Below, piece by piece: positions 55,101-63,369 of a stretch of 64,000 bases of DNA. A program made the translations under genes and the position numbers. How positions within the stretch are numbered: the stretch's first letter is position 1; each line of letters starts with the position of its first letter. This DNA comes from Mesodorylaimus sp. YZB2_4 (Eukaryota > Nematoda > Enoplea > Dorylaimida > Dorylaimidae), in NCBI GenBank assembly GCA_030248295.1, contig JASANH010000623.1:1-64000 (forward strand), given 5' to 3'. The notes below the pieces were generated by a model. It was given only the letters and a program-made list of their open reading frames with translations. It was not told the DNA's origin and searched no databases.

Positions 55101-55691
55101 ATGCAACAGTACTGGCAGGGAAAGTTGGGAATGGAGCAGATAGATTTTAGTGCGTATTGGAGATTGACTCGGACCAAAAATGTGGATGGGTATTCACGAA
55201 ATTTGCACTACTCATTGTTGTATAAAGCACTGTATACGAGAAGCAGAGTCTCTAATTTTGCAGATTTAGACGCTAACTGTAAATACTGCAGTGTTAGGTA
55301 TGGATTGGATAAACACGAAGATGTCTATCACGTTTTTGTGAAATGCCCAAGAATTGAGTACTTTTGGGAGCAAGTGGAGGGACTGTTGAAAAAGTTAGAC
55401 AGTACTGTATCTCTTAGTGAGGAGAATAGGATTTTTGGAGTACTGGGTCTTCAAAATAAACATATCGCCTCAGTTGCAAACATGGTTTTGCAATGTACCC
55501 AGAGGTGTATATGGGCAGCAAGGGTGGCCTATGAGGAAGACAATGAGCTGATTGACATGTGGGATTCGCTGGTGACCCGACTAAAAGGACTAACAAAACG
55601 AGCTAGGTGTAGTTTGACACCGCAGGGTTTTCATGAGCAGTTTGTAAAGTTGTCTTTTATCGAGGTTTTGTATGCGATTCCAGGAGGATAA
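52110..55691 (+). pseudogene. L1/Tx1-like LINE ORF2 (endonuclease-RT), one frameshift
   Basis: The endonuclease domain begins at about 52142 (NIKFSTYNAAGLRDK) and has the APE motifs CVQETHF, CLGDFNFVE, GRIDRIYGSENV and GLSDHKIF. The RT follows: TPGSDGLPIEFYG, RPLTMLNVDYKILAKVLAMR, motif A LLSVDHMTAFDIVEW, motif B RGIRQGCPLSALLY, and the catalytic box ISNYADDTNFLV. The C-terminus carries the zinc-binding CKYC...HEDVYHVFVKC. The frame changes at 53105-53111, a run of seven A, between endonuclease and RT; otherwise it is open for over 1,170 codons. A typical ORF1 (RRM or zinc-knuckle) is not present; the NADAR ORF occupies that place. A short 3' fragment of the same family is at 27538-27972. Confidence 0.92.
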
Positions 55692-55708
55692 AGTATGAGG
55701 GCTAAATT

Positions 55709-55832
55709 TAAAAAAAATAAAAAAATAGAGAAAAAAAAAATAAAAAAACAAAAAAAAAAAAAAAAAAATTGAAATAAAAAAATGAAAAATAAAAAAAAAT
55801 TTAAAATGAAAAAAATAAAATAAAATAAAAAA
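55709..55832 (+). repeat. A-rich tail of the LINE
   Basis: About 120 bp of A-rich sequence interrupted mainly by T, directly after the ORF2 stop. It marks the retrotransposed 3' end. Confidence 0.85.
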
Positions 55833-55849
55833 TTTTGGTTAAAAGGGTG

Positions 55850-56450
55850 TTATTTGTAGACTTCACAAGTATGCAGGGACAAGCATATCCTACTTTCCCT
55901 TTTTCATATGAGTCAATTAGAAGTCGTATAGCATATTGATTTGTGGGTATTTTTTTCCTTTGTCTCTTGTTAGCATTTGAGGATAGGTCTTCCAGTGCCA
56001 GGGAAACAGGCATCATGACTTTTGGAGAATGGGGTGGGTAGAAGGAGAAGGCGTGATAATATGATAAAATGTGAATAAGGCTATGATGCTTTAGGTTTTT
56101 TGTGGAACTTATATTTTGCTTTATGTCTAATAAACATATTACTTGAAGCTTGAAGCTACAGCTCTTGACGAAGAGCTGTATGAAGGGTTTTTTTCAGTTA
56201 TTTTACCGAGTGATAAGATGATTGTGGTGCCTTTGGAAGATTCTTTATGCAAAGTAATTGTCTTCCCTTTCTGGGAAAAGCTAATCGTTACTGATGTGAT
56301 GCCTTTTGAACACGATTGAAACAGGCCTGTTTTTGCTTTAGTTGGCTTAAGCTTAAAACAAGATGTACTGCAAGTAAAATTCTCTTTGTGGAGGCTTAAA
56401 AACCACATGAAAAAAGTATAAAACTAGATGCCTTTTTGCGCAATAATAGA
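55850..56450. other. Intergenic; AATAAA signal
   Basis: No recognisable gene. An AATAAA at about 56129 on the plus strand could end a transcript. An 89-codon Ser/Lys-rich minus-strand frame (56139-56408) has no domain. Confidence 0.35.
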
Positions 56451-56454
56451 AGAG

Positions 56455-56710
56455 AATCCATGTGGATCCAGTCAGTATATTGATTGAATACGCATGGAAT
56501 TTCTATCCATACTACATGTGGATCCAGCCCTTTCACATGGATTTCGCTTAACTCCATTATGGATAAATGTGGATTTCGAACAAGGATCCACGAGGATTCC
56601 TCACGAGTCGTGGATCCATCCGGACTACACGCGAAACAGCATGGATCCATGTGGATGAGCTCTGTCCCCATGGAATCCATGCGGATCCATTCTGGATCCG
56701 ACTGTATTGG
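56455..56710. repeat. Cluster of GGATCCA-type words
   Basis: At least six copies of a TGGATCCA-like 8-mer (often ATGTGGATCCA) and further GGAT variants lie irregularly within 250 bp. The density far exceeds chance. It resembles the GGGTC and GGATC subterminal repeats near 920, 2030 and 8380, so a decayed hAT end is one explanation. GC-rich TGG/CTG triplet repeats follow to about 56860. Confidence 0.6.
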
Positions 56711-57397
56711 AAACATGGGGGGCGATGGCGGCGCGACGGTTATGCTGCTGCTGGCTTTAGTGGTGGCGTTAGTGGTGGTGGCGGGAGATGGCTGGCCGTG
56801 AGATGGAGGGGCAGCGGCGATGCTGCTGCTTCTGCTGGTGGTGGCTGGCCGCGCGACTGGGTACATTCGACATTCGAGCGGGAATTTTAAAACGCCTAAA
56901 TAACTGGATTGTCCCAGCACTGCTATCGATACGACCTACACACTAATTACTAACACAAATTTTCGCAACCGTGAGCCCTCTAGCGACAGACCCGTCCTTT
57001 ACACAAAAACCAACCAATCCGTACTACAATAGCTGACATCATTCGACAAAAAACCAATCGATGATCGAGTCCATCGAATCACAACCCACCCTATTAGCAT
57101 ATAAACTCACGTCTCAACAGAAAATCTCATTTATTCGGAATGTTCATGCTTCTGAGGATTATAGCGGATCTAATGCCGTCACAATCATCAACGGCCACAA
57201 TGGAATCGAACGAACAACTCAGAATGATCATTCGATATTGCATACAATTGAAATTCCGCGAACTCGGCCTCCTTATCACATACGCTCCCACCAAGATCGA
57301 GTTCTGCGTACAATGGGCGAGCCAGGAAAACGAAGCGACCTACAATTTCAATTAAATACACAACATCATCAATCAATACGTGACATTTATCAATTAA

Positions 57398-57662
57398 ATG
57401 CAAATCACATGGGAAAATACTCAGGAAAAAATTGTGAGCGTATGTTCTACTGTGTTTAAACGTGGACAGATCACGTACTGGCGCGCTATCGCCTTTTTTG
57501 TGTGTTTCAATTTCAATTCAATACTTAGCTGTCACCTTTTATCAGCGCGATATGTTCGATCACATTGATGCTATAGAAGACTGGGTCTTGCACGCATCCT
57601 TAGCCTACGAGTTCGATTTGAACGGTTTGCTGTGCATGTACCCATTCGCCGTCAAAAAATAA
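57398..57662 (+). pseudogene. Possible Bcl-2-like protein, two exons
   Basis: Exon 1 (57398-57499) encodes TVFKRGQITYWRAIAFF, which resembles the BH1 region of Bcl-2 proteins (Phe, Gly, Trp-x-Arg-I-x-A-F-F). A 46-bp GTGTGT...ATCAG intron (57500-57545) then joins in phase to exon 2 (57546-57662), with AIEDWVLHASLAYEFDLNGL, comparable to the BH2 approach helix. An upstream frame (57198-57354) may hold the preceding helices but is separated by stops. The match rests on spacing and a handful of key residues; the canonical BH1 Gly after Trp and the BH2 WI..N.GGW are not conserved. Bcl-2 homologues occur in hosts and have been described in adintoviruses and large DNA viruses. Confidence 0.35.
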
Positions 57663-57976
57663 AACCTGTTGCCTAGTTCTGTGTTGTTTACACACACACA
57701 TACCTAACGAGTGCAAAACAGGACAAGATGACCTACTCGATAAAAAAATGCGCCTTTGGAAACACGAAAACCAGTCTAGAGACCTGGATACATCAGATCT
57801 AGCACCCAGCAAAACCATATAAAATAAAAAAAAACCAGTCTCAGAAGAGAGAAAGACCCTCAAAATCAATAGGCCTATCTGGAAAAAACTGGATTTTCCT
57901 CCCCGCATCCCTATAGAAATAAGTCTCATCAGTCTCGTCATCGAACGTTCATACAGAAGAGTTGCCTATCTTTGAA

Positions 57977-58823
57977 ATGTTTGTTTTTCTTTGCACCCTG
58001 CTTTTTTTTCACAAATTTTCAATCAATCCAACCGTATTGCGACTGCATTGGACCGACATCCATCTATTGCAACAACCACCAACTCGACACTGGATTACTA
58101 ACTATCCTTCCATGCGCCAGTCACACCAGCACACTTATTCTGCCTCAAATCGACACACTCAACTGCAACAATGCCGACATCAAATCCAAGCTACCCCTAA
58201 TCAGGAAACTAATAACCCCAAGATGCTTCGATTTCTATACTCGCTCTCTTTCTCATATAGAATGCACTGGATCAGCCAACAACTGCGACTGCATCTGCCC
58301 AATATCGTAAGTTACTTTATCTAATATCGTAAGTTACTTTATCCAATATCGTAAGTTACTTTATCCAATATCGTAAGTTACTTTATCCAATATTGTAAGT
58401 TACTTTATCCAATATCGTAAGTTACTTTATCCATACCCAATATCGTAAGTTACTTTATCCAATATCGTAAGTTACTTTATCCAATATCGTAAGTTACTTT
58501 ATCCAATATCGTAATACACAACTATCCTCACTAATAACTCACGATACTACCAGGCCTAAATATATCGCGTAAGTCGCTCTTTCAAATTGAAAAAATTCAA
58601 ATTGAAGGACTGCTATAGTAGTTTCAGATTTTTGATAGTCACGCCGTTTGCCATCGTTATGATCATAACTGTTGTCCTCGTGATGCGACTTAAACGCAGG
58701 TACTATTCTTTAAATACGACAGTACAAAAAGAAATGACTAAAAGTCCCAAACTTTCTAGACGTCAGACCCCTCGATCAACCCTTTTGCAGGAGCATACCA
58801 ATGATATTGGTTCGTCGAATTGA
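57977..58823 (+). CDS. Predicted type I membrane protein, Cys-rich ectodomain
   Basis: An ATG at 57977 starts a hydrophobic leader (MFVFLCTLLFF). After a frame change at a run of eight T (58002-58009) a Cys-rich domain follows (YCDCIGPTSIYCNN, DTLNCNNADIKSKLP, NNCDCICPIS), ending at a GTAAGT donor at 58307. After an intron of about 280 bp, a second exon (near 58590-58823) encodes one membrane helix (FLIVTPFAIVMIITVVLVM), a basic stop-transfer (RLKRR) and a Ser/Thr-rich tail. That is a signal-ectodomain-TM-tail plan. No family recognised. It could be a virus-like envelope or surface protein of the surrounding element or a host gene. The leader frame change may be an assembly error. Confidence 0.45.
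58300..58513. repeat. 22-bp tandem repeat carrying GTAAGT in every unit
   Basis: Nine full units and a partial one, core ATATCGTAAGTTACTTTAT, almost identical, with a 6-bp interruption at 58432-58437. The first unit overlaps the donor of the membrane-protein gene, so every unit supplies another consensus 5' splice site. Confidence 0.95.
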
Positions 58824-59079
58824 ATTGAATTTAGCAATGAGTGAAGCAACAAATTTTTAAAAACAAACATTTGATTTAAGTTTTTCAATCTTTTTTTAGT
58901 GTCATAACACTACCCAGCTCCTACGAGCCAGTGGGCAACATTACAATGATGAACACGGAGACCATGAATTTAATAATCGAGACCCCTGTTAAAAATATAC
59001 GTCTTTTGTGTTATACACGCGTTCAATGCTCTGTCCAACTTGGTGTTTTTATTATATTGCAACCAAACTGACTTACCTA

Positions 59080-59230
59080 TTAGTTAACACCTCTAGCCAA
59101 ATCTTGCATTTCGATATTGCCGTCGTCTACCCGGTTGCCATCCAACGCCTGGCGCCATCTTCTCCAAAAAATGTAAGAGGCAATGATGGGCGGGACGACT
59201 GCAGAGCAACGTAATGAGTGCTCCACAGAC
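59080..59230 (-). other. Possible last exon of a membrane protein
   Basis: On the minus strand a frame reads a hydrophobic segment (CSAVVPPIIASYIFWRRW) followed by a short polar tail ending in DLARGVN and a stop. It resembles a membrane helix and cytoplasmic tail, and pyrimidine-rich sequence upstream could be a splice acceptor. The remaining exons are not identified. It may be a paralogue, in opposite orientation, of the membrane gene at 58 kb. Confidence 0.3.
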
Positions 59231-59456
59231 AGCAATGGCTCTAAAAAACGAAGATAGTTCTGTAACTTAAAATTGTACAATATCATTTTACGCGGCAACC
59301 TACATGAAATGGTTCATAGCGACGGAAAAGCAAGTTTTAGCAGCTCTGAAAAAGAAAGGAAAATTATGTTACCACTCGAATTAGGTTGACCAGATAAAGG
59401 AACTCACTGCAATTCGGCCGTCTTTTGGTACGAGACACAATCTTCTCGAGCAATAA

Positions 59457-60252
59457 TGGCTTTCAAAAGCGAGCTACGATTAGATGCCGATGAAAATAAG
59501 GAAACACGTGATGCTAGGGAAACTCTCACCTTGTACTCCAATCGATAGCACGACTATCCAACGCAAACTTGAAACAGCGATGAATTTGCGCAAAACCGCT
59601 TTCGTTTACAGAAAACCGCTAAAAAACGTGCCGCTGCTATTGTCCGTACTAAAAAATGTGCGAAAACCACCAGGCCTGAAAACTCAAAGAAACTCGAAAC
59701 CTCGAGTTAAGCCATCGAAGCTGGCGAAAGAGAGTGCTAGAGAAGCCAAGACAGCTTACGGCCAGTTTGACACCCACATTGACGACCCGGACGACGAGAA
59801 GGTCATATTGAAGGCTGGTGGGAAAAAGAAGTTTGTCAAGCAGCTGATGATCATGCCAGCCATACCTGACGGCAATTTTCGAGTCGACTCTGAGCCTTTA
59901 CCTGGTATGTTTAGCCCTTCTTCATCCTTTTTAGTTGAAAAAGCTCCATTTAGGCGTGTACGCGTTCCCTGCTTTGAAAAAAGTCCTAGGGAACAATGGT
60001 GGTGCTACAGTTCCTGCTGTCGCGATTGAGTGTTTAGCATACCAGAAAGACGCGGGAACGGGGTTTCTTCATCTTGACGAAGAAAGCAAGGCGTTGGTGA
60101 AAGAGCCAGGAAGCTGGATAACGTCAAAATTTGAGAAGGACGAGATTTTGCTGCTCATTCCTGCGCTAGCGTTCTGGGGCCATCAGAATGGTGTTTCGAG
60201 AACGAAAATCGTCCAGGCGATCGATGACTATTTTGAACAAAAGATGAAATAG
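59457..60252 (+). CDS. Unknown protein, basic N-terminus, two or more exons
   Basis: An ATG at 59457 and a larger frame from 59484 lead to a Lys/Arg-rich region, then KAGGKKKFVKQLMIMPAIP and FRVDSEPLP. A 49-bp intron (59905-59953, GTATGT...TTTAG) joins in phase to GVYAFPALKKVLGNNGG, AVAIECLAYQKDAGTGF, LDEESKALVKEPGSWITSKF and a final helix ending at 60252. The joined product looks like a real protein of roughly 240 residues. Basic N-termini of this kind are seen in DNA-binding core proteins, but that is inference; no family recognised. It directly precedes the second integrase on the same strand, and an AATAAA follows the stop (about 60320). Confidence 0.5.
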
Positions 60253-60412
60253 TGAATGCGTGAGTAGTGCCTATGAGTGAGCTTCATACGCGTCTGGCTT
60301 ATGCTCACGAGTTTGGGGACAATAAAACTTGTTGATACAGTGTTCCAGCTGATGCCCTAGACTCTGCTGGTGATACCAAATATCTTACAAATCAAACTAG
60401 CTCATTTTCATC

Positions 60413-61120
60413 TTCCTAGCTCTGATACAGGTCATACGGATGGATATCATTTCTTACTTGAGCTATTATATTCGGACGCAGCCGGGGATGCTGGACTCGC
60501 ACGCGCTGATGAGCTATATCGACTGGCTAAAAAAGATGGCTTCAAAGTGACGAGAAAGATGATCAAGGACTTCCTGAGCACCAAGTCCTCCCACACCAAA
60601 TTTAGACCCATCAGGAAACGTAACTTCAGCCGTAATGAGCTATAAGCTGTAAAGGCCGAAAGCTTACATGAGAAGTGGTTGATGGATTCTGCTGTCATTT
60701 CCAAGGATATCAAAAGCGGTCAGAATAAATTTATTATTGTGGCGGTGGATGCCCTCAGCAGGTGAGCGTCGATTGTGCTAGTGCCACACAATTTCTTTTC
60801 TAAAGTAAGTCTGTCTTTTCAGACAGATATCCGCCCGTCTCGTCAGTTCCCTGGAGCAAAAAACGTGAGACAGGCTTTTCGAAATATCGTCAATCAGGCG
60901 GGTCTCCCTCCCGCCATCGTAGTGACTAACGCAGGTCGGTGTGTAGCTTTTTCCTAGCCGTCTCCACTCCCCCCACCCTTAGTTAACTTCTAGGCCCGGA
61001 TTACGAGGACGCCACTTTTCTACAGACTATGAAGAAAAATAAAAGTTTTAAGCAAAAACCAAGCGCTAGGAACCCCCTCAATCCTTGCAAGGCCGCGTTG
61101 GCCGGAAACGCCTGAAACGT
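60413..61120 (+). pseudogene. Second Maverick/Polinton-type integrase, decayed, spliced
   Basis: Exon 1 (about 60431-60761) has the pre-core region (LLYSDAAGDAGLARADELYR, KVTRKMIKDFL) and the core start EKWLMDSAVI with the first catalytic Asp, then FIIVAVDALSR. Introns: 60762-60822 (61 bp, GTGAGC...TTTTCAG) and 60935-60993 (59 bp, GTCGGT...TTCTAG). Exon 2 has GAKNVRQAFRNIVNQAGLPP and IVVTNAG, where the second catalytic Asp is replaced by Asn. Exon 3 has PDYEDATFLQTMKKN. A TAA interrupts exon 1 at 60643, and the first splice does not keep phase, so the gene is broken. It differs strongly from the integrase at 42.3 kb, so the two come from different lineages or elements. Confidence 0.65.
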
Positions 61121-61238
61121 TGGTATTAAACGCGCGATGACGCGGCTTTATCGAGTTTTCAAAGGGCGAAATTCGAAGAAGCTCACGCAAAAGTTGCTCG
61201 ACGGGGTGATAAAAGGCCTAAATTCCGTTTGAATGAGG

Positions 61239-61394
61239 TCACTTTTCCATTGGCCATACAATCGGGTCGATTGGAGAAAATAGATCGAGGCCAGCCGATC
61301 CGCTCGTTGCCCTACGGGTAAGGATGGCCGTTTCAGTGAGAAGTTTCACGCAGACACTCGGCAGTACAGTCTGGGCTCGTGAAGCGGCCATCTC
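61239..61394 (-). pseudogene. dUTPase N-terminal fragment
   Basis: From an ATG at 61394 the minus strand encodes about 52 residues. VCVKLLTETAILTRRATSGS and SAGLDLFSPIDP match the N-terminal strands and motif I (A-G-x-D-L) of trimeric dUTPases. The stop at 61239 removes motifs II-V, including the residues that bind dUTP and the catalytic Asp, so the fragment cannot be active unless further exons exist to the left; I found none. dUTPases remove dUTP from the nucleotide pool and are common in large DNA viruses and some retroelements. It overlaps, on the opposite strand, sequence that should hold the end of the integrase gene. Confidence 0.65.
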
Positions 61395-61544
61395 TTTAAG
61401 ACGAAAAAAAACAATAAGCGACCCTCTTTTACTTTGGTCCCCCAACTCTTCCAGTTGCTTGTTGTCCCGCATCATTTCCGTTAGCCGTACTCTTTGGCGC
61501 TCGTTGCAGACATTTTCGCACGGCGTGGCAGACCATCAAGCAAT

Positions 61545-61615
61545 TGCGCTGACAGGGTTTCGAACTCCGCCCTTTGTGCCCAAAAACTGGCGCTCTACCG
61601 ACTGAGTAAACGGCC
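61545..61615 (-). other. tRNA-like sequence, likely pseudogene
   Basis: The minus strand has a near-canonical A box region (ACTCAGTCGGTAGAGCGC) and B box (GTTCGAAAC), with tRNA-like spacing. The acceptor and anticodon stems do not pair, so no isotype can be given. Confidence 0.4.
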
Positions 61616-61759
61616 AGACAAAGTACAAGTTTTTGTGTCGACCATATTGGTGGCGTATAGTTATGCAATACAAAATGGACGCGCGTGCAGGAGCCTTGTA
61701 CACTAACGGCCCTCAATTGCTGCGTCGAGCGCTGCTTCGGCCCTAATGGGCTTTGCCCT

Positions 61760-61774
61760 CCCCCCCCCCCCCCC
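61760..61774. repeat. Poly-C tract (15 bp)
   Basis: Uninterrupted run of 15 C, within CCC-rich flanks. Confidence 0.95.
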
Positions 61775-62237
61775 TAGACCCCCCGAGCCTGAATGGATTC
61801 ATCACTATCTGGAGGGCGTGCTTGGGGTGGTCTGAACCTCCCTTCCCCTTAAGCGTAAGCCTCGCTCCGAAGAAACAGAATACTTGGCCAGCTTCTTTTT
61901 TTCATGATTTTTGAAGCCCTTTTTAGACTAAGTCTAAGGCTAAAGTTAAGTCCAAATAGCCCTGTGCAAAAACTCCTTGTTTTACTAAAAACTCCCTGCA
62001 AATTGTTTTACGACGCTGTCGTCGTCTTCGCCCATCGCTCTCGTTGCAGTCACAACAGAGGACAGCACGGCTGTCCGAATATGAATCTAAATCTCATTTT
62101 TTATGTCACAGCCAACAGAATGACTGCGTGTGCGTGCGCACGCGCACGCGTATGGAGACCAAAGTAAAAAAGTGCCCGATAACCAATCTCGCCAGTTTCG
62201 CGCCTTTTAAGCAGCCTTTTTTCGCAAGTCGGGGATT

Positions 62238-62515
62238 TAGTCACGCGCTCGCTCATGAGATATAGCGTCATCGCGATAGCTTATCATATGTCCCCGACTT
62301 CTCATATGACAAACCAAAATGTTCATTGTATACATCATTGCATTTGCCCATCCTCCTTTCGTATGCACACTGTAGTCAGAGATCTAGTCACGCGCTCGCT
62401 TATCAGATCCCGTGTTACTGTGATAGCTTATCGTATGTTGCAGACTGCTCACATGACAAATCAAGAATGCTCATTGTCACCATCACACGGAATTTGCTCA
62501 TCATCTTCCCATAAA
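62238..62515. repeat. 147-bp tandem duplication, diverged
   Basis: TAGTCACGCGCTCGCT occurs at 62238 and 62385. The following 120 bp also align (ATAGCTTATCRTATG, ACATGACAAA versus ATATGACAAA, CATTGTMYCATCA-like words), at roughly 75-80% identity. It lies just upstream of the thymidine kinase gene and could be promoter-proximal. Confidence 0.7.
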
Positions 62516-62571
62516 AAGGCGACTCGTGCAGGCACATCTCATTGTACTAGCTGCGATAGAAGAGAATAAGA

Positions 62572-62992
62572 ATGACTGGATCGACGACTCTCTCCATTGG
62601 GCCAATGTTCGCGTAAGTAGCACATAGTCTGATGTACAGTGCTTAGTATGGACGAAATGTTTTTTTAGCGGTAAAACCAGTGAGCCATTAAAAAGATACA
62701 ATATGCATCGAATCGCCAGAAAGCAATGCCTCCTCGTTAAGCATACTAGCGACACGAGGTACACGAGAGAGGGCGAAGTGGTGACGCACTCAGCTCAGGT
62801 GGCGACTGCCCATCTGGAAACAGAAACTCTGAGCAAGAGAATGGCAGATCTCGGGCGATTCGAAGTGGTCAGCATAGATGAAGGTACCTGCCCCGTTAGG
62901 GAAGGAGAAGGTTGTCAAGCTGAAGGCGGTGTGTCAGATGTGCGGGAAAACCTCGTTCCAATTTATTTCGAAAACTTTTTTCAAAATTTTTT
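62572..62992 (+). pseudogene. Thymidine kinase (TK1 type), intron in the P-loop, internal loss
   Basis: Exon 1 (62572-62612) ends in SIGPMF plus two bases. A 56-bp intron (62613-62668, GTAAGT...TTTTTTAG) splits the Walker A motif. Exon 2 restores GPMFAGKTS and continues with KQCLLVKHTSDTRYTREGEV, VVTHSAQVATAHL and FEVVSIDEG, the conserved D-E-G of TK1 kinases. At about 62884 the frame changes and sequence resumes at PLGKEKVVKLKAVCQMCG, the zinc-binding C-x2-C after the lasso. About 40 residues between them (the QFF..D region and the second half of the nucleotide-binding core) are missing. The second C-x2-C is not seen. TK1 enzymes phosphorylate thymidine for dTTP synthesis; they are widespread in animals and large DNA viruses. 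Lies next to the dUTPase fragment. Origin (host or virus) is undecided. Confidence 0.75.
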
Positions 62993-63012
62993 AAGGCCCT
63001 GCTGGTCGCAGA

Positions 63013-63363
63013 ATCGGAATCATCCCCCCACCGGCCAACAATCAGCCCTCGGTGCCTTTCCTCTATGGTCAAGTTCCATCGGCGAACGAGAATCGATCTA
63101 CGTGGGTGGATTTTAAAAATCCTTTTTTTCCCTGTGCCGCCTGGACGAAATCATCCTATCCGTTGGAGATTACGCCAGCTCAAGTTCCAATCATACAACT
63201 GCATTCATTGGTGATACCGCCACCGACCCCAGCAAATCGTTCACCAAATCCTTATTTTGTAGGAGGTCCTCGGAATCTTCTAGCTCCTCGAATGGTCGAA
63301 GTCGAGGACAAGTCTCGCTTTCCCGGTGAGAATAGCACTCACTGGAACAAATGCTTTCACTAA
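63013..63363 (+). other. Pro-rich open frame, unknown
   Basis: Follows the thymidine kinase after a possible TTTTTTAAG acceptor. It encodes IIPPPANNQPSVPFLYGQVP, STWVDFKNPFFPC, PLEITPAQVPIIQLHS and PNPYFVGGPRNLLAPRM. It looks protein-like (few repeats, balanced composition) but I know no family. It could be a separate gene of the virus-like cluster or an exon whose partners are unrecognised. Confidence 0.3.
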
Positions 63364-63369
63364 ACAGTA

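Noticed and set aside
58300-58513. CRISPR-like array
   Set aside because: The 22-bp units abut each other with no unique spacers, and the context is eukaryotic.
61200-61320. Integrase C-terminal chromodomain on the plus strand
   Set aside because: The same DNA gives a clear dUTPase motif I on the minus strand; the plus frame has no specific motif.
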